Of a stretch of DNA of 64,000 nucleotides, positions 43,005 through 54,900 are shown one piece after another. This DNA is from Morella rubra (taxonomy: Eukaryota > Streptophyta > Magnoliopsida > Fagales > Myricaceae): assembly GCA_003952965.2 (NCBI GenBank), contig CM025855.1:21701122-21765121 (forward strand). Direction: 5' to 3'. Numbering within the stretch: the first letter of the stretch is position 1; each line of letters opens with the position of its first letter. A program made the translations under genes and the position numbers. Below the pieces are notes generated by a model. The model worked only from the letters and a program-made list of their open reading frames with translations. It was not told where the DNA came from and did not search any database.

Positions 43005-45225
43005 TCCCCCCGAAGAGGGAGAGCATCGGCAGCCACCTTCCATAACATCAACTTGAGTCTTTGCTGAATTTTCAGTTTCCACAGAGCATTCCACTCAACA
43101 GGTGATCGGCTGTCAAAAGAAGGTGTCCTGTTCTGAATGATGAACTTGTAGGCTGCCTTAACCGACACTGCACCCTGGGGGTCCAAAATCCACAGCTGCA
43201 AATCTGGAGCTGGGTGTGGCGGGAGTGTGATATTTAGGATAGCATCTGCAGAAGTTTGGTCAAACAACCGTCTAATCAAGCCTTCATCCCACCTGTGAAA
43301 ATCTGCCTTCATCAAATCCTCAACCGAATTTGTATGCCTATCCACCAGAGCCCCTTGCTTTAGTTTTGGAATAAAATTGTCCACACCTAGGACCCAAGGG
43401 TCGCACCATATGTTGATATTGCTCCCATCACGAATTTTCCAGCAAAAGCCAGTGACGATAATATCCCTAGCATGAAGGATGCTACTCCAAATCCAAGATT
43501 TGCCACCATTTAAAGAAACAGAAAAGAAAGCCCGTTGTCTGCAGTATTTTGCCGTCAAAGCTCTAGCCCACAACGCCTCCTTATTGGTGATAAAAAACCC
43601 AACCCAAATTTGCAATCATTGCCAAATTAGTGTCCTCCATCCTCTTAAGCCCAAGACCACCCAGCTCTTTTGGAAGACATATGGAACTTCACGCCTTTGG
43701 ATTGTAATGGCGCTGTTGGTCATCCTTAAAGCCCACTAGAAGTTTTCAGAATTTTGTCAATGTCCCGCAACACCCCTTTCGGAAGAAGACACACCGCCAT
43801 GTAATACGAAGGTAAAGCAGATGCAACCGTTTGAATAAGCACTGTACGTCCCGCTTAGGACAACGCTTTTGCCTTCCATCCCGCAACACGACAAGCCACC
43901 TTAGCCTTGAGATCCTTGCAAGCACTACTGCGTGAACGTGGTATGATAAAGGGAGTCCGAAGTATTTTCCTCTAGGAAGTTCTGTTTGAAGACGCAACAA
44001 GTTCGTCAAAGAGTCCCTAGCTAGCATTACGGTTCATATTGCGGCTGAATTGGGTATATGATTTTTGGTGGTTTATCATCTGCCTAGACCTGGTAGCAAA
44101 GGTTGAAAGACACTGTTTTAATTTCATCACGTCGCTGCGATTAGCTCTGCAAAACACCATAAGGTCCTTAACGAATAAGAGGTGGGAAATGGGGGGCACC
44201 TCGCGCGATACAAACACTGTGGATAGCATTATCAGCCTCTGCCTTCGAGAGCAACTGAGATAACACCTCCGTGACAATAACAAAGAGGAAAGGCGAGAGA
44301 GGATCGCCTTGGCGTAAACCCCGCCCCAGGGTGAACATCCCAAAGAGTGAGCCGTTCAAAAGGATGGAGAAGGAGGTGGTGGAAATGTATTGAGAAATCC
44401 ATGGTCTCCACTTTGCCGAAAAACCGAAACACCGGAGGACTTCAAGTAAAAACCCCCAATCCACCTTGTCACACGCTTTCTCTATATCAAGCTTAGCCGC
44501 CATAAGACCACCCCGACCTTGTTTGCGCGTAACGTATACATCAGTTCGTGCACAAGAATAATGTTCTCCTAGATTTGTCGATGGGGAACAAAAACATTTT
44601 GATTCCCAGAAATAATCTTAGGCAGTACCAATCGCAAAAAACCTGCCAGAATTTTTGAAATTATTTTGTAGCTCACATTACATAAGTTGATGGGCCTAAA
44701 ATGAGTAACCGAAGCGGCATTATCCATTTTCAGAATAAGAACAAGGTGAGAATGATTCATTTGCCACGAGAGACGCCCATTTTCAAAGAAACTTCGTACC
44801 ATATTAATCACATCATTTTTCACGATACCCCAGAATTTTTGATAGAACAAGGCTGTATAACCATCCGGGCCCGGGGCTTTCGTCGCACCAATACTTCTCA
44901 CCGCGGCCCAAAGTTCCCCCTCTTCAGGCATACGATAAAGTATATCATTATCAGCCTCATTAAGGATTTCCATAATTAAATCAAGCAAACCACGCGGAAA
45001 ATGGTTATTGCTTTTGGCAAACAAGTACTGAAAGTGGTGCAGCGTATAGTTCCCAATGGCTTCTCTATCGTTCAGCCACTCACATCTGTCATCTTTTAAG
45101 GCATCAATGCTATTCCGCCGTCTCCTCACCACCGTGGATAGATGAAAGAAAAGGGTATTTAGATCTGGGGTGGTGAGCCAAGTCACTTGGGATATAGTCT
45201 TCCATAGTGTTTCCTCACCTGAGAT
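43005..45225 (-). pseudogene. LINE reverse transcriptase and zf-RVT region, decayed
   Basis: Starts with EETLWKTISQVTWL and DLNTLFFHLSTVVRRRRNSI. Then come TKAPGPDGYTALFYQKFW, HFRPINLCNVSYKIISKIL, KLDIEKACDKVDW, LNGSLFGMFTLGRGLRQGDP and LSPFLFVIVTEVL. The catalytic box reads LLFVKDLMVFCRA, whereas the family has FADD, so the catalytic Asp pair is damaged. LPRGKYFGLPLSYH follows, then the region before the zinc finger (KSWIWSSIL, FCWKIRDGSNINIW, WNALWKLKIQQRLKLMLWK). Several shifts lie between 43615 and 44600. It normally makes cDNA at the nicked target; it cannot here. Confidence 0.9.
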
Positions 45226-45246
45226 TTAATCATATAAACATGCATG

Positions 45247-48200
45247 CACTAGAGGAAATACCCGCTTTAGCCACGCGGTAAGTTGCGGACGTGGGTAAAG
45301 CGCATTCTTCTTCCACCACTCAGCCAAACTCGTCGAAGTTGAAGATTCACAGCTCAACCACAAGTCAGCGTCGGCTTCTTGGTCAGCGAATGTCCAAATC
45401 GAAATTACTGTAGTGCTTATATAATTTTTATTTCCAACTCCACACTACATCGACGAACCAGCCGTCGTGAGTGCCTTGGTAACCCAATCACCTTTCCTAC
45501 ACGGCCTGGGTCTGTCAAGAAAAATCCTAGAGCCGACGAAGGTGGTTGTCGCCAACGATTTTTTAGTGCGATAGTTATGCTGACCATAATCTTCTTGCTT
45601 GTCAAGGATCTCTGGTGAAAAAATTCGGGGAAGTCGCAGCTCAGTCGAAATCTCAGAAACCTGGGATCACTCTGCTTAAGGTCTCTGTGATTTGGGTATA
45701 ACTCGGTTGCTTCATTAGACAAAGATGAAATTTTTCAGGCAAGGGTTTTTTTATTCTCTATGATTTGGAAAATAGCTAACGATATATGTCTCTGTGATTT
45801 GTAAATAAGTTGACGACATATGTTCCTGAATTTGCAAGATTCTTGCCGTTCACAATCTCTATTCGTCTCCTCTCCTAAATTAAGCAATTTATCGTGGAGT
45901 CCAGAGAGAAACTCTGTTCTTGTTCTTTTTTCCATGCCTACCAAAAGTATGTTTTCCATGACTTTAATATATTGGTTTTATGGAGATTTGTGAATTTGTT
46001 TCTCAGGATACTTTTAACGTTTTTGCAGCTTGTTGGAACCGATCATTGTTCCTTTAATTCCACATAGAAAGCTCTAGGGATTGATGATTTCTGGAAAATT
46101 CCTAATGGTGTCAATGGTAATCATCAAAATTGGTACTTAACTTTCCTAAAATCATATAAACTGCTCTGAGAAATTATCTGGGACCAACTTATGCTATTCT
46201 ACTTTTTAATTCTTCTCTATGTGGTGATGGGAATCTGTAGGTATCGAGGAGAGAATGCATTTGGTATGGGATATTATGGTGGTAAGCAGCAATAGATTTC
46301 CTGCTTGTTTGCATATAAATAGCTCCATACAAAAACTCCTCTAGAAATGCTCCTTTTCTCTGACTCATTTGTTATGCAGGAATCTGGCCAAATTTATGTC
46401 AATGATTATGTTTGGATAACAAGCACAGAATAGTATACTATTTCTCTGACTGTTTAGATAATGCAAGATCCCTTTGTAAGTTTTATTTTGGCGTTCTTAG
46501 ATAATAAATCTAAGAAAGTGCCAGTTGTATGTCAAATTGAACTCACTATCTTCAATCTTTTGAACCCATTATTTGGAATTAGTGAGGCCGTTAGATGTCT
46601 GCTTCACTACTTAGTCTGTTGGACTTTGGCTTCTGAATTTGTGGTGGTAGAAAGGGGTTGCAGCACTTGTGGTGAATTAATTCTGAGTTTGATGCTTAAT
46701 TGGTTATTACCTTTTAAGATGATGAGGAATCCCTGGACATGGCAGGTGTAAAAAATATGTCCAAAGTTTTGTTGTTGAAAGACCCAGCTAGCCAAGAGAG
46801 GAAGCTTTAGGAGATGGAGAGAAATCAATGTATACTCAAGGCTTTGGAGGCAGTCGCCAACATGAGAGCAGAATAGGCAGCTCTCTGAGAAGGTTTGCGT
46901 CCATTATCGAAATATATCGTGTAGGCTTGGTGTCTTGAAGAATAATTATTTAGTATTTGTTAATGGAACTTCTCCTGTTGTGAGATTTCACTCCCAAGTG
47001 GAGTTCATCACTGTTAAAATATCCATACTTGTTCTGATGTTTAGAATTATTGGTGGCTTTTTAAATATCTAATGGGTTTCTGAGAAGCAAGAAAAATTGA
47101 AGAGGTTTTGGATTCCTATGGCTACTGAGACTGCTATATCAAATCACACTTATGCTATCAATAATTCAATATGTCCCAATTTTGTCCTTGAATTTCAATT
47201 AAATTGAGATGTTACTCAGGAGGATAGAATGTTGTTTCTGCTTTATTGTACCCTTATATACTCCATAAATTGTTCCATTTACACTTCCTGTTTCTCGGCA
47301 AGTGTCTTGTCACAAACATGTTTACTTGATGCCCCCACTGAGTAATAGTTGCTCCGTTGATGGTGCATTTGCTGCCCCACTAGAGGACATGTTCACTTTT
47401 ACTCTGCTTGGCCATTCATGTGGGCAGCGTTGCTGTTCTGCATTTAGTTTTCCTGTGCTTTTACTAAACAGCTTAACAAGGAATTTTTTTTTTTGGGTTT
47501 GTAGAAATTACATATGACGCTCAAGTGGAGGACGCAAGGAGCTAACAGGTGGTGAGAGCACCAGGCTGCCTACTTGGTGGTAATGTCTGAGCTGCGCTAC
47601 GCCAGTAGGCCACCCGCTTGGTGAGATGATAGTGCTTCACAACTAAGCTATTTTAAATTTCTGTTATGTTACAGCTGACTGATAACCATGTTGATATACA
47701 TATACAGCTTTTCTACTCATGCTGGATGTGACTCCGTCATGCCTGTCCCCTGCTAGTCTCACTATTTGTTACTTTGTCCCACCATCACCTCGCTAAACGT
47801 TCACTTGTTACCACAAATATGTCTCGTGAATTTGCTATGTTATAATCAGTGTAAAATCTGTAGAGTTTAACATTTTTCTGCAAACTTTTGGTTGACAGCT
47901 GCTGAATAGTGTCAAAGATTCTCAGTATGCTGTGTCGTTTCCCTTTGTCACATTATCTATTTCCATGTCCATATCAGTTTTTCAGTATGTGACTAATTCG
48001 ATGATATCTGATTGAAAACCCCCAAAACAGAGCAGCGTCATACAATAGTTAGTCCTGCTCCTCCAAACGCGCTTTACGAATTTTCTTGTGTATGTTGGGA
48101 AAATGGGGCATGCTTTTGGAGAGCTGTTTATATATATTTCAAAGGTCAACAACACCACATATGAAGCTGTTTATATATATTCAGTGATTTCCACGCATCC

Positions 48201-49847
48201 AAAGTTAGTATTGGCCATGAGAACACCTCAATATATCTTCAATATATATAAACATTATATTGATTACTTTGACACGTTGACACGTTTAAACACGTCCAAT
48301 TTTATTTGGGGAACTAAACACATCTTATATGTTGTCACCAAGGTCCCCAATAGCATCGAACATAGCCAAATAATTGAAAATCCGAAGTTGGATAAGGGAT
48401 ATAGCTGGGCACACGTATATATAAATCTAAAATCCTTACCTTTTTTTTTTTTTCTGAATATCTAAAATCCCTTACCCACTTATTAGGAGTTAGGACCCTC
48501 AACATTGCTTTGTGCGGGAGAAGTGTTCTGTTAAACTAAATTGCTTTTTGAACATAGTATTGCCGTTTAGAATTTTTTGGCAACTGGGCGAGAAGCGCTA
48601 GTGCTAGGACTTGGGAAAAAATTGCTTACTAAACCAGAAGAGCACATGTTTGAAAGATTCGGCTCGCCAGTAGAGATTTTTGAAAGCAGAAGCCAGCGTT
48701 GGAGAGGAGAAAGGAGTTCAAACATTCTACAGCTGTAAGCTACTGGTATGTTAACCTCAGCCATGGTTCATCAAGTAAGTGCTCTGCTCCCTCTATTTTG
48801 CTCCTCTCCCTCTGTTCTTTTGTTTTATGACCAACTCTTGGATGTTAATGAACACCTTGTACAAACATCAACAGGCACAATGAAGAATGTTAAAGCAACT
48901 ATACCAGACGACATCAAAGACTCTCTATCCAGTGTCTCAACACCTCAGCTACAATCCAACCTTGATTTCCAACTCAGCAACACCAACAAATCGACAGGCA
49001 ACATAGCAAATATCTACAGTCTGTTGGTTGTTATTTTGTATTTAGCATCAACGATTTGTACTGAGGAATCTTTGTATTATAGGTCTCAGTCTGCACCTCT
49101 AAGGTGTTGCAATGCACAACACATGTTTGTCTTTATGTCCATAAGAGATTACAAAACTCTGTATATAAAAAAAATGCTCTTTTGTATTCATTCACAGTCA
49201 AGGAAATACAAATAGAATTCATTTTTCGCTGTTATTTTGCATTCAACTAAGGAAAATGAGAAATTTTGATAATTTTGTAAACAGAGCACGAAGAGATGAA
49301 GAACAAATCTAAATTAAGAAGCAGTCTCTCATTAATATGAGCCTCTTGCTACAACAATTGTGGGTGGGCTGAACCACAATTATCACCAACCTTTGCTCGT
49401 CGCTTAAAGGTGTTCCAAATTCCAGGTGTGTGATTCTGGTGGCAGAATTCGTCGAGACTAGCCTTTCTTCATGGCATGATGTCGTCAATTGCTACAAATG
49501 TGGACCACGATCCACCGTCGAGAGAACCCCTTTGCTGGCGGTCAAAAGTCATCGAGAAAGAATCGGTTCTCTCGACGTGACAAAGGTGGTGGACGACAGA
49601 GCAACGACGACCACCCACTGCGGGCAACCTCGACGGAAGTGGGTTGTCTCTCCCGACGCGTCTCTTGGGTGAGATTGGCACCGCATCAACGACGATGAGC
49701 CACAGTTGTCGGGTTTTGTCTTTATCCACGCGGCAACCCCCACCACTCCTCCACGATGAAAAGCCGTGGCCAAATGCCTTCCTCAACGGTTTTGAATGCT
49801 TTCTGCCACGACTGCTACCGTGGCTGATGAGCGGTTTTCTTGTAGTG
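45247..49847. mobile_element. Non-autonomous CACTA transposon, 4.6 kb
   Basis: The left end CACTAGAGGAAATACCCGCT and the right end (inverted) CACTACAAGAAAACCGCTCA are matching terminal repeats, flanked by a 3-bp ATG (45244-45246, 49848-49850). Similarity goes on into the subterminal zones (AGCCACGCGG versus AGCCACGGTA). The right subterminal region (49480-49840) is GC-rich with CCGTCGAGAGA, CTCTCGACG and CCACGGCTTTTCATCGTGG-like motifs. No TNPA/TNPD frame is recognised. The middle (45600-49300) has intron-like and short open stretches, including 48088-48465, none identifiable. The 49022-49250 part resembles a copia LTR promoter with a TATATAAA box but has no clear limits. Confidence 0.85.
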
Positions 49848-49892
49848 ATGCTTGCTTGAACAAGAAATGTCATTCGAATGTTTATTTTGTTC

Positions 49893-50140
49893 GAACTTGA
49901 ATGTTTTCTTATTTTGTTCGAACATGCATGTTTATATGATTTCTTGAGAAATTACTTTTATCCATTTGAAATTGATGATGGAGGAGTAATTTTTCCTTAC
50001 AACAAAAGCTCATAGCTAAAGGCCTAAAATATTTTGTTTGAACTTGAATGTTTCCTTATTTTGTTTGAACATGCAATATTTATATGATTTCTTGAGACTT
50101 TTATCCATCTTACAACAAAAGCTCATAGCTAAAGGCCTAT
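49893..50140 (+). repeat. Tandem duplication of about 120-150 bp
   Basis: Two units each contain GAACTTGAATGTTTxCTTAT, TTTATATGATTTCTTGAGA and CTTACAACAAAAGCTCATAG. The second unit lacks about 30 bp (the ATTGATGATGGAGGAGTAAT part). It lies between the CACTA and the Tat element. Confidence 0.8.
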
Positions 50141-50156
50141 AGTGAGGCAAGAATTC

Positions 50157-50738
50157 CTCAGTGATTGGGGGCCCATAAAAGAATATGACATCCATACTTT
50201 ATCGGGTAAAGAAAGCTTACGTAAGAAACTATGATTATTTTCTGCTTATTCACTAATTGACGGACGGGAAAGTAAAAGGAAAAGGGAAAGAGGTAAAAGG
50301 GAGTCAACTCAAGCCTTCCTGGAGGAGACCAACTCTGACAGCACCGACCTTTGATAAAAGATGGATGGGATGGAAAAGGTCCAGAGGGTGATAAGGCCCA
50401 AAGAAAAATGGGGCTGAGGCCCAAGGAGCCCCCAAGCCTAGACGATAAAGTGAGGAGTATAACCAGAGGAGGTAGGGGAAAATACACACATTCTCTCTCA
50501 TTGATAATCAAACTAGAGAAAAAGAATAGATGTTATACAATGGCGACTAACAATGGCATTGGAAAAATCCCCCTTTGGGGAGGACCCTGAGTCCTAACTT
50601 GTTTGCTTTACTTGTAGGTGAAAGGATGGAGTAGCTTGGACCATTCAACCCATCCCATGTGTTGGATTTTAAGTATAGTTCCCTCGGGCTTTTGGCCCAG
50701 TGGATGCTGTGATAGACCGGTTAAAAATGGCTCCATCA
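50157..50738 (+). repeat. Putative 5' LTR (or its 3' part) of the Tat element
   Basis: The right end CTCCATCA is set by the primer site two bases later. The left end is unknown. The sequence AGGCCCAAGGAGCCCCCAAG and a GGCTTTTGGCCCAGTGG stretch are typical of long gypsy LTR leaders. No second copy was found in the window. Confidence 0.45.
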
Positions 50739-50740
50739 GA

Positions 50741-50758
50741 TGGCGCCGTCTGTGGGAA
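50741..50758 (+). other. Primer-binding site of the Tat element
   Basis: TGGCGCCGTCTGTGGGAA is the characteristic Tat-lineage primer site (not the tRNA-Met site of the other elements here). Confidence 0.85.
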
Positions 50759-50840
50759 TCATAGTCCTTCAAACTAGTTATCCCACCTTATTCATTGGGA
50801 GCAAGACAGATTTCAAACATTCTTTTCGTCAGTATAAGCC

Positions 50841-51300
50841 GTGGCAAATGGCTACGAAAGGCTCCCCTCGGGGGAAAGCAATTGCAGTAACTCCGGATTC
50901 ACCTCCTCCATAGGACACTAGTGTTCAAACTGATGGTGTTACGCTAAGAACAGCACAAATCTCACCTATCTCTGTAGTGAACCCTCATTCCCGGAGCTTT
51001 CCCAGTCAAAACCTACAAACCCCCTGCAAGGAGGGCCCCTTTAAGGTATTCAAGTTCGACCTTCAGGATGTACTGACCCCGAACGTTAAGGAATTGTCCA
51101 GGAAGTTAGTGACCACCTGAGTGACTCGGAAAGTAATTTTAGTTACGCCGTTAACTGACTTGGTGGCATAAGGAAGTTCACGAATGAAGTGTTTAGAAGT
51201 TTTGGTGGTGGATAAAAGACCCATACCCCACATCAAGACGACATAACCATTGGAGATTTTGGAGCTAGAGGCGAATATAGTGGTAAAGGTGGGCGCATCA
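50841..51300 (+). pseudogene. Tat gag N-terminal remnant
   Basis: A broken frame begins MATKGSPRGKAIAVTP at about 50848 and continues with a proline/serine-rich part and FKFDLQDVLTPNVKE. A protease-end-like part follows at once (ISSxxx then LELEANIVVKVGAS), so the capsid and protease centre have been deleted. Confidence 0.5.
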
Positions 51301-52100
51301 CTTGATGAGGAGGCTAAGTAAGCACTACTCCAGTTCTTACGGCTGCGGATAAAGTCTTTCGCATGGACTTATAGAGACATGAAAGGAGTGGATTCTTCGA
51401 TGATGATGCATAGACTTAGTGTCGACCTAGCCATGAAGCCGATCAGACAAAGAAGAAGGGCCTGAGCACCTGAAAGGAGTAAAGTGATAGCCACAGAAGT
51501 TGAGAAACTATTGGAGGTATGATTTATAAGAGAAGTAACTTATCCTGATTGGTTGGTTAATGTAGCTTGGTCCCTAAGTCTAATGAACAATGTCAGATAT
51601 GTGTGGATTTTACTGATCTTAATAAAGCTTGCTCGAAAGATAGTTATCCCTTGCCTAGAATTGACATGCTAGTTAACTCTACAACTGAGCATAAGTTCCT
51701 TTCTTTCCTAGACACTTTTTCGAGCTAGAACCAAATAAAAATGCACCCTGCAGATCAAGAAAAGACCTCATTTATAACTGATAAGGGGCTTTATTGTTAC
51801 CTGGTCATGCCGTTTGGTTTCAAAAATGCCGGTGCTACCTACCAGAGGCTGGTGAATGCTGTGTTTAAAAAGCAAATTGGTAGGAATATGGAGGTCTATG
51901 TGGATGATATACTCATGAAAAGCAAACAAATGGAGGGGCATCTTAAAGATCTAACTGAGACTTTTGATACCCTAGATCGTTATGATATGAAGTTAAATCC
52001 AGCTAAATGCCCTTTCGATGTATCCTTAGGAAAATTCCTAGGGTTCATGGTTTCAGAGAGGGATCAAGGCTAACCCTGAGAAGATTGAAGCAGTCTTATG
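51300..52100 (+). pseudogene. Tat reverse transcriptase
   Basis: FAWTYRDMKGVDSSMMMHRL and KPIRQRRRA open the domain, with KLLEV-stop-FIREVTYPDWL next. The open core at 51741-52073 has TSFITDKGLYCYLVMPFGFK, AGATYQRLVN and the catalytic EVYVDDILMKS with YVDD intact. KLNPAKCPFDVSLGKFLGFM follows. Stops and shifts lie before 51740 and after 52073. Confidence 0.88.
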
Positions 52101-53140
52101 ACTCAGGCCACCTACCAACCAAAAGGAGTTGCAGAGACTGACGAGGCAAGTTGTAGCCCTCAATCGTTTTATCTCATAGTCCACAAATTGTTGCCTACCC
52201 TTATTCCGAATTTTGCAGAAAACCTTATTTTGGGATGAGGAATACACTCGGGTTTTAGAATCACTCAAGATGTACCTAGCCCAACCTCTCATTATTAGCT
52301 GGCCTGTGCCTGGCGAGTTATTATACGTTTATTTAGCAACTAGTGAGTATTCTGCAATCTCAGTCCTAATCTAAGAAGAACAAAAGGTTTAGAAGCCGGT
52401 GTATTATGTCAGCCAGGCCCTGAGAGGAGTAGAGGTGAGGTATCCGTTTATGAAAAGAATTGCGTTGAGCCTAATGGTCACCGTACGAAAACTGCATCTT
52501 TATTTTCAAGCTCATACTATCTGTGTGATTATTGATCTACCCTTGAGGAGAATGCTCCAGAAGCTCGACGTGTCAAGGCGCTTAATCCAATGGTCCCTAG
52601 AACTAAGTGAATTTGACATATCTTATTTCCCTCGAACAATCATAAAGGAACAAGTTGTTGCAGATTTCTTATTAGATTTTGTCGAGGACTTGACTCCGGC
52701 AAAAAGCTGATGATCCCCACCTCCACGAGAGAGTATGGACTGTGCATGTAGATGACTCTTCCAATATAATAGCTAGGGGAGTAGGGGTATCTCTCATTTC
52801 CCCATAGGGAGTGGAGGTCAAATATGCCCTACGCTTTGATTTTTTGGCGACTAGTAATGAAGTAGAATATGAAGTTTTATTGGCTAGTCTAGCCATCGCA
52901 CTTATGATGGGAGCAAATGGAGTACATGCTCGGAGTGATTCTCAATTGGTGATTAACCAGGTTCTGGGAGATTTTATTATGAAAAAGGAGCGAATGCGAT
53001 AGTATTTGGCTCAAATAGAAACATTGAGAAAAGCTTTTAATAAGTTTAAGCTTACACTGGTGCCTCGGGAACAGAATGAAAAGGCCGATCTCCTAGCCCA
53101 GCTAGCCTCAAATCCTGAGCTAGAAATGATGAATGGCATG
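52101..53140 (+). pseudogene. Tat RNase H and second (archaeal-type) RNase H
   Basis: The first RNase H (52320-52710) has VYYVSQALRGVEVRYPFMKR-like text, LVTVRKLHLYFQAHTICV, RLIQWSLELSEFDISYFPRT and VADFLLDF. The second (52811-53130) shows LRFDFLATSNEVEYEVLLAS, SDSQLVINQVLGDFIMKKER and NEKADLLAQLAS, the extra RNase H typical of the Tat lineage. Stops break both. Confidence 0.85.
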
Positions 53141-53229
53141 CCTTGATAGTGTGCCCTTCCTCCTTAAATCGGGAAAGTTAGTACCCGGTCTGCCCAGTGA
53201 GTTCAGTAGAGTGGTGGGGGTGCCAATCT

Positions 53230-54470
53230 TCATCTATCTCGCCGAGGGTACTCTCCCTCTAGATCAGGAGGAAGCCCCGTAAATTTGCATGTGGTCCTCC
53301 CAGTATGTACTAAGGTAGGATATATTGTACAAGAAGAGCATCACGCTCCCTCTTTGGCGATTTCTTCGCGATGAGGAATGGACTTATGTGCTGCAAGAGA
53401 TACATGAAGGCATGTGTGGTAACCACTCAGGACACATGGTCTTGTCCCATAAGGCCCTGAGAGCTGGATACTTCTAGCCTACTATGCAACGCGATGCCAA
53501 AGAGGTGGTACAAATGTGTGATGATTGCCAACGACATGTTGACGTACCAAGAAGGCCGGCCGAACAGATGATTCCTATTAGCTCGCCCTATCCCTTCGCT
53601 CAGCGGGGAATAGATATAGTGGGACCGTTTCCTCAGGCAAAAGGGCAAGTAAAGTTCTTGGTTGTGGCCATTGATTATTTTACCAAATCAGTAGAAGCTG
53701 AGCCTTTGGCTATGATCACGGAGGAAAGGATTTGGGGCTTCGTGTGGAGGAATATCATTTGTCGATTTGGCTTACCATGAGTGATCATATCAGACAATGG
53801 TCGATAATTCGACAACAACCTTTTCAAGATCTTTTGCTCTAGTATGGGAATCTCGAATAACTTTTCTTCTCTCATCAATCCACAGGCGAATGGATAAGTA
53901 AAAGTGATTAATCGAACTCTGGTGAGAATTATAAAAAGAAGTCTGGATGGCAAGTAGGGGTTATGGGCTGAGGAGCTACTAGGTGTGTTATGGTCTTACT
54001 GAACAATTGTGAGAACCCAACTGGAGAAGCCCCCTTCGCTTTGGCATTCGGGACTGAGGCTGTGATACCTGTTGAAGTAGGGATACCAAGTTATCGGATT
54101 GATCATTTCAATCCATTTGACAATGACGAGCTGTTTAGAATGGAATTAGATTTGGTAGAAGAACTTCATAATGCAGCCTCAATTCGAAACATTGCCAACC
54201 AAAATCAAGTCAGACGGTATTATAACACGAAAGTGCAACCTTGGTGGTTTGAGCTGGGGGACCTTGTCTTATGAAAAGCTCTCCCTCCCAATGTGGACAC
54301 TCGAGAAGGGAAGCTGCATGCAAAATGGGAAGGACCCTACAGTGTTACCAAGAAGTGAAGGAGGGGCACTTATTACTTGGAGGATCTCGACAACAACGCA
54401 CTCCCACATCATTGGAATGTTGACCATCTCAAAAGGTATTATCAATAAATGTTATATTTGTTTTTTGATA
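53230..54470 (+). pseudogene. Tat integrase
   Basis: The zinc finger shows EIHEGMCGNHSGHMV-like text at 53400 and VVQMCDDCQRHV. The core has GIDIVGPFPQAKGQVKFLVV, AIDYFTKSVEAEPL and, after a stop at about 53780, ISDNG and QANG boxes. The end (53990-54274) has PTGEAPFALAFGTEAVIPVE, QNQVRRYYNTKVQPWWFELG and DLVL. At least four stops interrupt it. Confidence 0.87.
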
Positions 54471-54499
54471 CAATCTAAGAAGAAAAAGAAAGATATGAA

Positions 54500-54850
54500 A
54501 ATGCCAGGAGCCCTCGTGCCCTAAATTAATAAGAAGGCATAAGCTCTCGTGCCCTAGATTGTGAAAGATGACTATTTGGCCTTTGTGCCCAAGAAAATGT
54601 AGGAGCCCTCGGGCCCTGGATTTATGAAAAGGTAGGAGCCCTTGTGCCCTGGATTTATGAGAAGGCAGGAGCTCTCATGCTCTGGATTGTGAAAGATGAC
54701 TATTTAGCCCTCGTGCCTAAGAAAAGTCAGGAGCCCTCGTGTCCTGGATTTATGATAAGGCAGAAGTCTTTGGGCCCTGGATGTACGAAAAGGTAGGAGC
54801 CCTTTTGTCCTAGATTGAGAAAGATAATTGTGTGGCACTTGTGTCCGAAA
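54500..54850 (+). repeat. Minisatellite downstream of the Tat pol
   Basis: Diverged units alternate between AGGAGCCCTCGTGCCCTGGA plus TTTATGAAAAGG (about 33-36 bp) and a longer form containing GATTGTGAAAGATGACTATT. It ends in a GA microsatellite at 54852-54875. Tandem repeats in this location are known for Tat/Ogre elements. Confidence 0.85.
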
Positions 54851-54900
54851 AAGAGAGAGAGAGAGAGAGAGAGAGAAGACAAGAACCCTCATGTTCTGGA

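Larger units (their letters stand above)
36345..45225 (-). mobile_element. L1-type LINE ORF2 remnant, split by copia 2
   Basis: Two blocks of one minus-strand LINE lie on either side of copia 2 (37234-42999, duplication GCATT). Order along the element: reverse transcriptase (45186-43750), zinc-finger region, RNase H (37100-36380). The endonuclease and ORF1 are absent; the coding similarity ends near 45225 close to a CACTA insertion. The 3' end is cut by a MITE-like terminus near 36341. Confidence 0.9.
50150..54900 (+). mobile_element. Tat-lineage Ty3/gypsy retrotransposon, decayed
   Basis: The parts in order are a putative 5' LTR, a primer site, a gag remnant, reverse transcriptase, RNase H, a second archaeal-type RNase H, integrase and a minisatellite. 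The two RNase H domains plus the post-pol tandem repeats point to the Tat/Ogre lineage. Most of gag and protease is missing and many stops occur. No 3' LTR could be matched, so the right limit is arbitrary. Confidence 0.85.

Noticed and set aside
47511-47640. Possible tRNA-like or structured RNA (GGTGGTGAGAGCACCAGG)
   Set aside because: No cloverleaf, no A/B box pair and no CCA-proximal stem could be drawn.
49022-49250. Possible copia solo LTR inside the CACTA
   Set aside because: There is a TATATAAA box and an LTR-like leader, but no target duplication or TG...CA pair could be fixed.
35466-49847. A single giant CACTA running from the CACTACAAC at 35466 to the TGTAGTG at 49847
   Set aside because: The true partner of the right end is at 45247 (matching terminal bases and ATG duplication); the 35466 terminus differs in sequence and has TCA beside it.
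49430-49873. Five overlapping Arg/Ser-rich frames on both strands
   Set aside because: The stretch is the GC-rich subterminal repeat zone of the CACTA element; open frames on both strands reflect composition.
50158-50590. Frames of 117, 65 and 79 codons
   Set aside because: They lie in the putative Tat LTR and show no domain.
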